Positions 1 through 8,472 are shown, counted from the first letter of the stretch. The stretch: 60,129 nt of DNA from Candidatus Zipacnadum vermilionense (GCA_029821755.1 JALGSV010000019.1:1-60129), one strand, 5' to 3'. The notes: generated by a model not told the origin, from the letters alone. Numbers and translations are program-made.

Positions 1-118
1 TGTCGAGCCTCCTCCCCCGCCCCTGCACTCCGCGTCCCGCGCCCACCATCGCCCACCGACCCCGCCATCCGCGCTGCCCTTGACGGGTGCCAGGCAGGCC
101 GCTGCCGAGACGTCGCGA

Positions 119-163
119 CCCCCTCTCCCAAGCGTAGCGCGGGAGAGGGGGCAGGGGGTGAGG
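119..163. repeat. Palindromic intergenic repeat, family A copy 1
   Basis: An 11-bp perfect inverted repeat (CCCCCTCTCCC / GGGAGAGGGGG) with an 11-base spacer, followed by GCAGGGGGTGAGG. The 45 bases are identical to positions 5826-5870. It starts 12 bases beyond the stop codon of the minus-strand URO-D-like gene, so it sits in that gene's 3' flank. There is no T-tract on either side, so it is not a classical intrinsic terminator. Positions 1-118 hold no gene that I can recognise. Confidence 0.8.
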
Positions 164-174
164 TTCCGCTCTCT

Positions 175-1181
175 CTACTCCCCCCTCACCGCCTCCAGCA
201 GTGCCATGATGTTCTCCGGCCTAGCGTCCCTCGGCACCGCGTGCGCCGGGGCCAGGATGTACCCACCGTCCTTGCCCACCTCCCGGATCAGCTTCCCCAC
301 TTCCGCCTTCACCTGCTCCGGGGTGCCATACGGCAGCAGCGCTTCTGGGTGCTTACCCCGCCGAAGAAGGACAGCCGCTCCCCGTACTGCCGCTTGACCG
401 CGTAGACATCCATGACTTCCGGCTGGAAGGGGTTGAAGCAGTCCACGCCTATCTCGATCAGGTCGGGGAGGATCTCCAGGATGTTGCCGCAGCAGTGGAT
501 GAAGACCCACTTGCCCGCCTCGTGGGCCGCCTGGTACAGGCGCGCCAGCCGCGACTTGAAGAACCGCCGCCACAGGTGCGGGCTGATGAGCATCCCCTGC
601 TGCTGCCCCCAGTCGTCGCCGCAATACACCGCATCAACCGGCAGCCGGCACCCCGCGCGCACGATCCCCAACTGAAACTCCAGGATGGCGTCGAGCAACT
701 CCTCCACGAAGGCGGGGTGCTCGTACATGTCCACCAGCAGATTCTCCATCCCCCGCAGCGACCACGCCCGCTCAAACAGCGCGTAGCTCACGCTCATTAG
801 TGTGAACTTGTCCCCGGCCGCGGCCAGTTGCCGCTCGAAATTCTCCCAGCGCGCCGGGTCCTCGGGGTCGGGGAAGCGGTAGTCGCCCAGCCGCGGCTCC
901 GGCAGCACCAGCCCCTCCGGGGTGCCGATGTCGGGGTCGATAGAGCGGTTCCAGACCACGCCGAACTGGTCCCGGAACCGCCCCGGCTGCACCTCCACAA
1001 AGGCGTCCGGCGCCAGCGGCTTGCAGCGGGCCAGGTGCGACCCGGTATGTTCGGCGATCTCCGCATCGCCGGTATACTCCACCAGCCGCTCCCGCGCCCC
1101 CTGGGTGAGTTCCACATACCAGGGGCACAGGTCGGGTTGCTGATGGTTAAGACTAAGCTGTACGCGTTCGCGTGGTGTCAT
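175..1181 (-). pseudogene. Uroporphyrinogen decarboxylase (URO-D) family protein, frameshifted
   Basis: The translation matches the two intact paralogs at 1232-2236 and 7308-8312 almost end to end. From ATG 1181 it reads MTPRERVQLSLNHQQPDLCPW through the GDDWGQQQGM and FIHCCG motifs to FFGGVSTQ near 345-370. It then leaves frame; the remaining LLPYGTPEQVKAEV...LAPAHAVPRDARPEN continues in another minus frame to the stop at 175-177. Between the codon for the Gln of GGVSTQ and the first Leu of LLPYGTP there are five bases, where the paralogs have three, so one base is missing or two were gained. The start is supported by GAGGAGGGGG just upstream. The H-x-C-G motif recalls the zinc ligands of MtaA/CmuA-type members rather than true heme-pathway HemE. 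It could be a real pseudogene or an assembly indel. Confidence 0.82.
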
Positions 1182-1231
1182 GCCCCCTCCTCGCTGATTC
1201 TGCAGACTGTCGACTGGCACTTCCCTCTCCG

Positions 1232-2236
1232 TTACTGTTCCTGCACCGCCTCAATCAACGCCCTCATGTTCTCCGGCTTGGCATCCCTCGGGATCCCGTG
1301 GGCCGGGGCCAGGATGTACCCGCCGCTCTTCCCGACCTCCGCAATCAGTCGCCGCACCTCCGCCTTCACCTGCTCCGGCGTACCATACGGCAGCAGCCTT
1401 TGCGTGCTCACCCCACCGAAGAACGACAGGCGGTCGCCAAACTCCCGCTTGGCCGCATAGACGTCGATCACCTCCGGCTGGAAGGGGTTGAAGCAGTCCA
1501 GCCCCACCTCGATCAGATCGGGGAACACTTCGCTCACCTTCCCGCAGGAGTGGATGAACACGTACTTACCCGCCGCGTGGACCGCCGCGTACATCTCCCG
1601 CAGGCGCGGCTTGATGAACCGCCGCCACAGCGCCGGTCCCATGATCATCCCTTGCTGCTGCCCCCAGTCGTCGCCGAACATCACCGCATCCACGTCGTAC
1701 TTCACCCCGCGCTCGATCAGCGCCAGGTTGAACTCCGTGATCGCGTCGAACAGGTTATCAACGAACCGCGGGTGCTCGATCATGTCCATCAGCAGATTGG
1801 CCATGCCGCGCATGGTCCAGGCCCGCTCGAACAGCGAGAAGCCCAGGTTCATAATCGGGAACAACTCCGACTGGCTCGCCAGGCTGTTCGCCACGTCCGC
1901 CCACCGCCGCGGGTCGTCCGGGTCGGGGAAGCGGTAGTCGTCCAACTTCGGCCGCGGGAAGATCAGCGCCTCGGGGTTGCCGATATCCTTGTCAATGGAG
2001 CGATTCCAGCGCACCCCAAACTCGTCCTCCCAAAAGTCCGGACGCTCGGGGTCCTGCTCCATAGCCAGGATCGGCCCGAAGCCCCCCAGGTGGTTACCCA
2101 GCTTCGACTCGAAGTCGGGGTCCCCCGTATACTCGACCATCCTCGCCCGCGCTCCCTGGGTAAACCCAATGGCCCAGGGGCACAGATCAGGCTGCTCATG
2201 CCGCAGGGCGGCGCCGACGCGTTCTCTCGGTGTCAT
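1232..2236 (-). CDS. URO-D family protein (MtaA/HemE-like fold)
   Basis: 334 residues, full length for a URO-D-fold barrel. The internal ATG at 2236 is chosen because AGAAGGAGAG precedes it and because the protein then begins MTPRERV like its paralogs. Visible motifs are GDDWGQQQGM (about residue 205), FIHSCGKV (about 240) with the H-x-C pair used for zinc in corrinoid methyltransferases, DCFNPFQPEV, and FFGGVSTQRLLPYGTPEQV. Such stand-alone URO-D proteins are common beside glycoside hydrolases in Armatimonadota- and PVC-type genomes and are not heme enzymes there. A methyl-transfer role is possible, but no corrinoid protein lies nearby. It lies between the beta-mannosidase gene and the frameshifted paralog on the same strand. 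Family certain, substrate unknown. Confidence 0.88.
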   Translation of the reverse strand: MTPRERVGAALRHEQPDLCPWAIGFTQGARARMVEYTGDPDFESKLGNHLGGFGPILAMEQDPERPDFWEDEFGVRWNRSIDKDIGNPEALIFPRPKLDDYRFPDPDDPRRWADVANSLASQSELFPIMNLGFSLFERAWTMRGMANLLMDMIEHPRFVDNLFDAITEFNLALIERGVKYDVDAVMFGDDWGQQQGMIMGPALWRRFIKPRLREMYAAVHAAGKYVFIHSCGKVSEVFPDLIEVGLDCFNPFQPEVIDVYAAKREFGDRLSFFGGVSTQRLLPYGTPEQVKAEVRRLIAEVGKSGGYILAPAHGIPRDAKPENMRALIEAVQEQ

Positions 2237-2322
2237 AGTCTCTCCTTCTGCGTGGGGGCCCGGCGCCAACGTCGCCGTACTTGCGAGGGGCTGTACTAGC
2301 CGGTTGCCGACTGCTTCTCGCC

Positions 2323-2342
2323 ACCCTCCCTTTAGGGAGGGT
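2323..2342. repeat. Perfect hairpin in 3' flank of beta-mannosidase gene
   Basis: An 8-bp perfect stem (ACCCTCCC / GGGAGGGT) closed by the tetraloop TTTA. It lies between the stop of the beta-mannosidase gene (2404) and the start of the next minus-strand gene (2236). No T-tract follows on the minus strand. It may be an mRNA 3'-end stabiliser or just another dispersed palindrome. Confidence 0.55.
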
Positions 2343-2403
2343 CGCCGGCGCGTGATGCCGCAGGCATCGCCGCGCGGCGGGGTAGGGCGTCCGGGCCGCG
2401 CCC

Positions 2404-4356
2404 CTATTGCTCACCCCTGAAGACCTTGCCCACCGCCTCCGCCGCCGGCTTCGGCCTCCCCAGGTAGTCGATGATCGACGTATTGGCTGGGCAGGGGTAG
2501 CAGTCGTGCCCCATCCACATAATGAAGCCGCCACAGCGGGGGAAGCGCCGCTTGCAGGCCGCCGCCGCGTAGGCTAGCGCTTCCGCCTGCCGCTGTTGGC
2601 TCCAGTCGACGAAGGCCTCCAGGCTCTCCGGGTCGCCACCCTCCCGCAGATAGTCCTCCCACTGAATCCACCAACCATTGGTGTGCAGCCAGAAGGGGTT
2701 GCTGCGATCGGCGGGCAGCTCCATACCCTCCGCGTACTGCCGGATCAGGTCGGCCCCCTCCGCCCCCGGCATCCCCGTCTCGGAGCGGAAGAGGGCGTCG
2801 TCGCCGTCCCAGTATTCCCGCCAGCCGGCCAGGTCCCCGCTCCATTTCCAGGGCCCATGTACGTCGTGGTGCAGTCCCTGCCCGAACTCGCTGGCGTCCG
2901 CCAGGAAGCGCGGTCCGGTTGAGGACGTCGGTAGGAAGCGCCGTGTCGGGTCCATCCGCCCCACCACCTCGCCGAGGGCGGCCAGCAGGGGGTGGGTGGC
3001 ATCCAGGGGCAGGCCCATGCCCAGCTTACCGCTTTCCGGACTGCCTGTCAGCTCATTCCCCCCACACCACAGCAGCAGCGAGGGATGGTGCTGCCGCCGC
3101 TCAACGTAGCTCTCCGCGATCCCCGTCCACCTCGCGACCACCTCCGGGTCCTGTGGCGGACAGTTGTCCAGGCCCGACGAGGACAGCGGGAACTCCTGCC
3201 AGACCATGATCCCCAGCTCATCGCAGAGCCGGTAGAAGACCTCCCGCTCCAACACCGCCCCCCCCCAGATGCGCAGGATATTGCAGCCCAGGTCCCGGTA
3301 CAGCTCCAGCCGCTGCCGGTAGTCCGTCTCCGTCACGTCGGCGAAGTTCTCCCGAATCGGCACCCAGTTCGCGCCCTGCAGGAACAGGTCCCGCCCGTTG
3401 ACGCAGCAGATCCACGGCGCCGCTCCCTCCGGCGCGTCTTGGCAGGGCTTCCACTCGATCTGCCGAAAGCCCACGATCTCTGCCGCCTCGTCCAGAATCG
3501 CCCGTTCCTCCCCCAGCAGCCGGCAACGCACCAGGTACAGCGGTTGCTCGCCGAGGCCGTTGGGCCACCACGGTTCCACCACCCCCGGGATGTCCACCTC
3601 GGCGGTGACCTCCTGGGTCACCGGCACGACCACATGCGCCACCTCGGCGTCCTCGCCCTTCACGATGATCTCCAGCCCTCGCGCCTGGGCCACCGCGCAC
3701 TGTGCCTGCACGGTCACCCTTGCCCGCCCGCTCTCCGCGTCGTAGTCGGTCCACAGCCGCAGCCCGGTGATCGCGTCCCCCTCCTGCACCTCTAGCGAGA
3801 CCGCCTCCCAGATCCCCACCTGTACCAGCCGCGGGCACCAGTCCCAGAAGTAGCTGAAGCGCTCCTTCTCCTCTCTGATCTGTGAGGTATAGTGCGCCTG
3901 TCCCAGCGACCGCGGGTTGTCCGTGAACACGATCACCAGCCGGTTGTCGCCCTCGACCAACGCATCGGTCAGATCGAACTCATACGGCGTGTAGACACCG
4001 CAGAACTCCCCCACCCGCCTCCCATTGACCAGCACTACGCCCTGGTAGTCCAGTCCCTCGCAGCGCAGCACCTTGCGCCCCTCCCCGGCGCACCACTCGG
4101 CGGGCAGAGCGGTCTCGAAGGACCAGTGCCGATTCTCCACCCACTCGCACTCCCGCGAGCGCACGCCCAGGTTCCAGTCCGGCAGCAGCCCCGCTTGCCG
4201 CAAGGCCCCCTGCACCGACCCCGGCACCTGGGCCGGAACGGTAGCGATATCCGGGTAGAGTGTCAGGTCCGTCTCGTCGGTGAGCGGCCCAACCCAGAAG
4301 TACGGGTGCCAGCCGGTGAGTTGCCAGTCCAGTTGCGACAGATCGTGTCGTTCCAT
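2404..4356 (-). CDS. Beta-mannosidase, glycoside hydrolase family 2
   Basis: 650 residues with the GH2 order: N-terminal sugar-binding jelly roll (about 1-180, with WSFETALPAEW and LRCEGLDYQGVVLVNGRRVG), Ig-like domain (about 190-300), then the TIM barrel. GANWVPIRENF and NILRIWGG are typical of beta-mannosidases. The acid/base Glu is in LLWCGGNELTGSP (about residue 430) and the nucleophile Glu in ALFRSETGMPG (about 520). The family often reaches 800 or more residues through extra C-terminal Ig domains; this protein stops soon after the barrel, so those domains are absent. No signal peptide is evident, so it probably works on imported manno-oligosaccharides. The ATG follows AAGGAGACGCTG. It lies 19 bases after a truncated phosphodiester glycosidase gene on the same strand. 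Confidence 0.92.
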   Translation of the reverse strand: MERHDLSQLDWQLTGWHPYFWVGPLTDETDLTLYPDIATVPAQVPGSVQGALRQAGLLPDWNLGVRSRECEWVENRHWSFETALPAEWCAGEGRKVLRCEGLDYQGVVLVNGRRVGEFCGVYTPYEFDLTDALVEGDNRLVIVFTDNPRSLGQAHYTSQIREEKERFSYFWDWCPRLVQVGIWEAVSLEVQEGDAITGLRLWTDYDAESGRARVTVQAQCAVAQARGLEIIVKGEDAEVAHVVVPVTQEVTAEVDIPGVVEPWWPNGLGEQPLYLVRCRLLGEERAILDEAAEIVGFRQIEWKPCQDAPEGAAPWICCVNGRDLFLQGANWVPIRENFADVTETDYRQRLELYRDLGCNILRIWGGAVLEREVFYRLCDELGIMVWQEFPLSSSGLDNCPPQDPEVVARWTGIAESYVERRQHHPSLLLWCGGNELTGSPESGKLGMGLPLDATHPLLAALGEVVGRMDPTRRFLPTSSTGPRFLADASEFGQGLHHDVHGPWKWSGDLAGWREYWDGDDALFRSETGMPGAEGADLIRQYAEGMELPADRSNPFWLHTNGWWIQWEDYLREGGDPESLEAFVDWSQQRQAEALAYAAAACKRRFPRCGGFIMWMGHDCYPCPANTSIIDYLGRPKPAAEAVGKVFRGEQ

Positions 4357-4375
4357 CAGCGTCTCCTTAAGTTGC

Positions 4376-4978
4376 TTAGCCCCACGCTGGCCCTCTCCTG
4401 CCAGTACCAGCCCCTCCCCAGCCCCGCCCTCCTGCCGTTCGCGTCGAGGCCCCCAGTACCGGCGTGTACAGCACCGACGCCTCCTCCTTCCGCGCCCGGT
4501 TGAGCCCCACCGCTGTCCGGGTCCCGTCCGGCCAGGTCACCTGCAGGTCCGTAGTCACCGGCCCCAACTGTAGCTGCCCTTGCCCGTCTACCCAGAAGCA
4601 GTTTCCTCCCGCCGCGTCGCTGACCAGTTCCCCGTTGCGGACTAGGAGGTTGGCCGTATCCCCCTGGTACGGCCCCGCGGGCAGATCAAACCAATCGCCA
4701 TTGATCGCCGCTACCGGATACCCCACCGCCTCCGGCAGGCGCCTGGCCTGCTCCGCCACCGCCTCCAGCCCGAAGACGGTATCCTGCCCCACCGCACCTA
4801 CCAGCCGGTACTCCCCCCGCGCTCGCTCCACCTGCAGCACGAACACCGCCCACGGTCCGGCCCCGTCCCGCTGCGCGGTATAGACCATCCCCGGCCCCAC
4901 CTCGGCCCCCGCGGCCCATCCCCCGCCGACCACTACCAAAACCAGCCATAAGCCAAGCGCCACTCGTCGCCTCATCAC
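4376..4978 (-). pseudogene. Truncated phosphodiester glycosidase (NAGPA-like) gene
   Basis: 200 residues beginning with a clear signal peptide (MMRRRVALGLWLVLVVVGGG..AAGAE). The middle contains VAAINGDWFDLPAGPYQGD, the hallmark of the phosphodiester glycosidase / exopolysaccharide family (NAGPA, DUF2233). After LYTPVLGAST, where the family normally continues for another 100 or more residues, the sequence becomes Gly/Arg-rich (TRTAGGRGWGGAG...) and stops 19 bases before the beta-mannosidase start. The C-terminal half of the domain is therefore missing. I read it as a deletion remnant. It could still make a short secreted protein, but a working enzyme is unlikely. Confidence 0.65.
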
Positions 4979-5025
4979 CGGCCACCATCCTTATGCTGTT
5001 TTGAATTCCGGAATTCCGGGGAGTG

Positions 5026-5068
5026 CCGGGGACACGGGACTGCCGGAGACACCATACTTAATTCTCCT
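5026..5068. repeat. REP-like intergenic element (GGGGACAC / GACACCATACTT)
   Basis: The stretch contains CCGGGGACACGGGACTGCCG followed by GAGACACCATACTTAATTCT and a run of eight or more T. A related stretch with GGGGGACACCATACAT lies at 11793-11843. Sequences of this kind (GGGGACA...CACC...) resemble the REP units found around RAYT / IS200-like REP-mobilising transposases. No transposase is present in the window. Assignment is from resemblance only. Confidence 0.4.
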
Positions 5069-5302
5069 TTTTTTTCTGCGCTTCCACAGCACGCCCTCGC
5101 GGTTGACGAGAGATTTCCTGCCGGGGTCAATCTGCTGGCGCTGGCAATGGCCAATTAACGGAAAACCACCCGCAATCCGCGCTAGTATAACGTTCGCACG
5201 GGCTGCTGGGTTGTCAGGGCGCCGTGCCACTCCCCCTATCGCCCCCGCCTTTCCTCTCCCTCACCCTCTCGAAGATAATCTACAGTTTCTTGCCTATACT
5301 CC

Positions 5303-5330
5303 TTGACAAGTCGAACATCCTTGCTATAAT
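5303..5330 (+). promoter_or_regulatory. Consensus sigma-70 promoter with no recognised gene downstream
   Basis: TTGACA at 5303-5308, a 16-base spacer, and TATAAT at 5325-5330 preceded by TGC, giving an extended -10 (TGCTATAAT). This is the closest match to consensus in the window. Transcription would start near 5337 and run rightwards into 5340-5825, which carries no convincing gene on the plus strand and then meets the 3' end of the minus-strand amidohydrolase gene. Confidence 0.65.
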
Positions 5331-5825
5331 ACTCTTGCAGGCGCGATAAATGCGCACTAGCAACCGAACTGCCGCGCAATTCGGCGCGGCCTTTGCCGAC
5401 TAACACTGACGTTGCCTCACCATCACCGCCCCGGGAGACCCGATCTCCCGGTCAGGCCTCCGGGCCCCCTGTCTCCACCACGGCCTCGCGCCGTCTAGCT
5501 GTCGTTCAGCTCCCGTGCTCGCTCGTAGTTCCGGCTCCCCCTCCCTGGCCGGAGGCCCTGAGCCCCAAGTCCACCCGCCCCGGGTGCCGCTGCACCCCCC
5601 GGCGCGTACGCGTGATCCTTGACAACTTAGCCGTGCCCCTCGCCGCCCTCCCTCCCCCTCTTCCCAGCCGAGCCGCGAACCTAGTAAGCGGCGCCGGGAG
5701 AGGGGGAAGCGCACGCGTAGCGGACGCCGGGGGTGAGGATCCTCATTCCGCCTCCCGCCCCCCGCTCGGGCCCGGTCCGCATCAGCCTTGGTCAGCTCCC
5801 CTCAGTCGCTGCCCAGACATCGGGA
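5331..5825 (+). other. Region downstream of an orphan promoter; possible untranslated RNA
   Basis: About 495 bases between the orphan promoter and repeat A2. No reading frame here has a ribosome binding site or recognisable protein. It is C-rich on this strand and holds local palindromes, for example CCGGGAGA / TCTCCCGG at 5431-5438 and 5444-5451. I compared it by eye with RNase P RNA, tmRNA, SRP RNA and 6S RNA landmarks on both strands and found none. It could be an unknown RNA, a decayed gene, or nothing. Confidence 0.3.
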
Positions 5826-5870
5826 CCCCCTCTCCCAAGCGTAGCGCGGGAGAGGGGGCAGGGGGTGAGG
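5826..5870. repeat. Palindromic intergenic repeat, family A copy 2
   Basis: Identical over 45 bases to positions 119-163. It abuts the stop codon of the amidohydrolase gene directly: the stop is at 5871-5873 on the minus strand. Like copy 1 it forms an 11-bp stem and has no T-tract. Confidence 0.8.
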
Positions 5871-7139
5871 CTAGGCCCGGTACAGCCGCCGCGGGTTCTC
5901 CGACAGCCACGCCCGCAGGATCGCTTCCGCTTGGGTCATGGTCATGCCACTGTACTTGATCCGCCCGGCCAGCACCTGCGCCAGGTTCTCGCGGGCTATC
6001 TCCAGGTGGCCGTAGGTCAGCACCACGCTGGGATTCTGGTTGTCGCCTCCGAAGCCCAACACTTTGTTGGTGGGGACCAGGTCCAGCCACTCGGCGATCG
6101 AGCGCCGGGCCAGTTCGCGGCTGATGATATGCGCCCAGGTGAGGTCCAGCCAGACGTTGGGGAAGGCCTTGCCCAGCATGCTCAGCGGCGTGCCGTAGGG
6201 GAGGCCGGCGTGGTACAGGTCAAATCGGGTCTCACGGAAGCGTTGCAGCAGCGGAATGAGCGCGGTGGGCTCCCAGGCGCTGAAGTCGAGCCAGTTGGTC
6301 CACGGCGCGCCGGTATGGACCGCCACCGGGATGTCCAGTTCGGCGGCGAGGGTGGCGATCCGCGATACGTACAGCGAGTTGAGCACCGGCCACGACTCCG
6401 GGCAACGCAGGTAGGGATCGTTGGCGGCGGCCGGCGCTCGCGCCGCCTCCCAGGCCGCGGCGATCTCCTCTTTGGTGGCGTCCCGCCAGGGCAGCGCCGC
6501 CATCTTGAACCCCACCGCTCCCTGCGCGTGGTGGCCGTGCAGAATCGCGTCCATCGCCGGGACCAGATCGTCGGCGGAGGCCAGCTCCACTCCCATCCCA
6601 CGGGCGGCGGTGGCGAAGGACCCGTCCGGGGCCAGGTTGAACCCGTCCATGGGCCGCGCCACCCAGGCGAAGCGCGGATCGCGCTCCTGTCGGCAGTTGC
6701 CTTGAGTGAGTACCACCTCGATCCCGCATCGCTCGTGGAACACCCGCCGGAACAGTCCCGGCGCGGCGAAGTCCGCGGTCAGGCGCGCGGAGACCTCCTC
6801 CACCTCGCCCGGCCCCAGGTCGGTCGCGCCGTAGTGAGCGCGGAGCGTGCGCAGATGCACCTCCGCATAGGAGCTATGCCGCACCTGCTCCCACAGCGGC
6901 CCCAGCTTCGCCCAGCGCTCGCCGAAGGGCACCGACCCGTCCAGCAGCCACTCGCGCAACTCCGGCGTCATCCCGGCGTCGGTGAGGTCGGTGTTGACAT
7001 AGTCCGACAGCATCATCCGGCACAGGTCCAGCTCCATCGGCTCCTCGGCATTGAGGTGCTGGTGGGTATCCACCACCGGGATCTCCGCCGCGAGGCGGAC
7101 AAGTTCAGTCACCAACGGGTCATTGGGGGGAAGGTACAT
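5871..7139 (-). CDS. Amidohydrolase family protein (metal-dependent TIM barrel)
   Basis: 422 residues. The N-terminal metal motif is VVDTHQHLN (about residues 22-30, H-x-H on strand 1). Further family features are IPVAVHTGAPW (about 280) with a candidate metal His, DLYHAGLPYGTP (about 310), and the late GFGGDNQN stretch (about 362), where the catalytic Asp would lie. The ending ILRAWLSENPRRLYRA is the usual amidohydrolase-2 tail. Related proteins act on lactones, sugar acids or aromatic acids, and distant uronate isomerases share the fold; the substrate cannot be read from sequence. The start ATG follows AAGGAGGCCCTCCC. It lies between two URO-D-family genes in a block with glycan enzymes, so a sugar-derived substrate is plausible. 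Confidence 0.85.
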   Translation of the reverse strand: MYLPPNDPLVTELVRLAAEIPVVDTHQHLNAEEPMELDLCRMMLSDYVNTDLTDAGMTPELREWLLDGSVPFGERWAKLGPLWEQVRHSSYAEVHLRTLRAHYGATDLGPGEVEEVSARLTADFAAPGLFRRVFHERCGIEVVLTQGNCRQERDPRFAWVARPMDGFNLAPDGSFATAARGMGVELASADDLVPAMDAILHGHHAQGAVGFKMAALPWRDATKEEIAAAWEAARAPAAANDPYLRCPESWPVLNSLYVSRIATLAAELDIPVAVHTGAPWTNWLDFSAWEPTALIPLLQRFRETRFDLYHAGLPYGTPLSMLGKAFPNVWLDLTWAHIISRELARRSIAEWLDLVPTNKVLGFGGDNQNPSVVLTYGHLEIARENLAQVLAGRIKYSGMTMTQAEAILRAWLSENPRRLYRA

Positions 7140-7178
7140 GGGAGGGCCTCCTTACTTAGCGCAGGGCAGTTCTCTGCG

Positions 7179-7301
7179 TGGCGCGGGCTTTCTAGCCCGC
7201 GTTCTGACTTGGGGAGGGCGGGCTAGCAGCAGGCCCGCCCCACGCCGAGCACCGGCGAGACGCCGGTGCCACCGGGGACGCAGGCTTGGAAGCCTGCGCT
7301 A
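7179..7301. repeat. Cluster of four different perfect palindromes
   Basis: Four hairpins in a row fill the gap between two minus-strand genes. CGCGGGCT/AGCCCGCG lies at 7182-7201 (loop TTCT). GGGCGGGC/GCCCGCCC lies at 7216-7240. GCACCGGCG/CGCCGGTGC lies at 7249-7269 (loop AGA). CGCAGGCT/AGCCTGCG lies at 7279-7298 (loop TGGA). The first matches 58286-58308 and the last weakly matches 13130-13155. The array is 3' of the URO-D gene ending at 7308 and 5' of the amidohydrolase gene. Confidence 0.75.
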
Positions 7302-7307
7302 CCCGGA

Positions 7308-8312
7308 CTATTGCTCATTTACCGCTTCGATCAGCGCCAGCATGTTCTCCGCCGGGGTGTCGCCGGGGATGGCGTGGGCCGGGGCGATGATGTACCCGCC
7401 GTCCTGGCCCACCTCCACCATCAGCCGCTTCGCCTGCTCCTTCACCTCCGCCGGGGTGCCGTAGGGGAGCAGGTGCTGGGTGCTGACCCCGCCGTAGAAG
7501 GAGAGGCGGTCGCCGAATTCGCGCTTGGCCGCGAAGACGTCGATCACCTCCGGCTGGAAGGGGTTGAAGCAGTCCAGGCCGATCTCGATCAGGTCGGGGA
7601 AGACCTCGATGACTTTGCCGCAGGAGTGGATGAAGACCTGCTTCCCGATTTCCTTGACCGCCGCGTACTGCCGGGCCAGGCGCGGCTTGAGGAAGCGTCG
7701 CCACAGCGCCGGGCCCATCAGCATCCCCTGCTGCTGGCCCCAGTCATCGCCGAAGTAGATGGCGTCGGCAGCGTAGCTGGCCGCGTTGCGGATGATGCCG
7801 AGGTTGAACTCCAGGATGGCGTCGAGCAGGTCCTCCACGAACTGCGGATGCTCGATCATGTCCATCATCAGATTCTCCATGCCGCGCATGGTCCAGCCAC
7901 GCTCGAAGAGGGAAAAGTCGATGGCGAGGACCACGAACTTGTCCGGATTCTCATCGATCTCCCGCGCTACGTGCGCCCAGCGCAGGGGGTCGTCGGGGTC
8001 AGGCCAGACGTAGTCGCCCAGGGTCGGCTCGGGGAAGAGGTGGGCGTCAGGGTTGCCGATGTCCTTGTCGATGGTGCGGTTCCAGACCACGCCGAACTGG
8101 TCGCGCCAGAAGCCGGGGGCAATCTCCACCCACACATCCGGCCGCACCGGACGAATGTAGTGCAGGTGGTTGCCGATCTTGCTCTCGAAGTCGGCGTCGC
8201 CGGTCAGCTCTACCATCTTCTGATGGGCGGGCTGGGTGAACTCAAAATGCCACGGGCAAAGGTCCGGCTGCTCATGGCGCAGGGCGGTGTGGATGCGTTC
8301 TTTGGGGGTCAT
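7308..8312 (-). CDS. URO-D family protein (MtaA/HemE-like fold)
   Basis: 334 residues, the same length as the paralog at 1232-2236 and co-linear with it. It starts MTPKERIHTALRHEQPDLCPW and carries FGDDWGQQQGMLMGPALWRR (about 205), FIHSCGKVIEVFPDLIEIG (about 240), DCFNPFQPEVIDV and GGVSTQHLLPYGTPAEV. The H-x-C pair could bind zinc as in methylcobalamin-dependent relatives. The start follows TCGGAGGACCCCC. The 161 bases to the upstream promoter at 8473 hold an inverted repeat (TTCCCCTC...GAGGGGAA near 8395-8425) and a minus-strand -10-like TATAGT at 8453-8458 without a good -35. Three such paralogs in 8 kb suggest a family expansion tied to sugar catabolism. Exact reaction unknown. Confidence 0.88.
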   Translation of the reverse strand: MTPKERIHTALRHEQPDLCPWHFEFTQPAHQKMVELTGDADFESKIGNHLHYIRPVRPDVWVEIAPGFWRDQFGVVWNRTIDKDIGNPDAHLFPEPTLGDYVWPDPDDPLRWAHVAREIDENPDKFVVLAIDFSLFERGWTMRGMENLMMDMIEHPQFVEDLLDAILEFNLGIIRNAASYAADAIYFGDDWGQQQGMLMGPALWRRFLKPRLARQYAAVKEIGKQVFIHSCGKVIEVFPDLIEIGLDCFNPFQPEVIDVFAAKREFGDRLSFYGGVSTQHLLPYGTPAEVKEQAKRLMVEVGQDGGYIIAPAHAIPGDTPAENMLALIEAVNEQ

Positions 8313-8472
8313 GGGGGTCCTCCGATGTAGGGCGGGAGCAGATGTGCCTCGCTCCGCCGCGCCGAACGCGCCTTCGCCATCCCGGAAGCCTTCCCCTCCC
8401 GGCGCGCGAAGCCGAGAGGGGAATCCCCGACATCGCCGCGCGCAAGACGCTCACTATACGTAAGAATACTCC

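Noticed and set aside
5184-5217. Minus-strand promoter (TATACT with CTGACA) for the truncated glycosidase gene
   Set aside because: The spacing is 22 bases, too long for a sigma-70 promoter.
5331-5825. RNase P RNA, tmRNA, SRP RNA or 6S RNA downstream of the orphan promoter
   Set aside because: None of their conserved sequence landmarks were found on either strand by eye; only a possible unknown RNA is kept.
5393-5959. A 188-residue plus-strand frame after the orphan promoter
   Set aside because: It has a Pro/Ser/Arg-rich low-complexity composition and no ribosome site, and it runs through repeat A2 into the antisense of the amidohydrolase gene.
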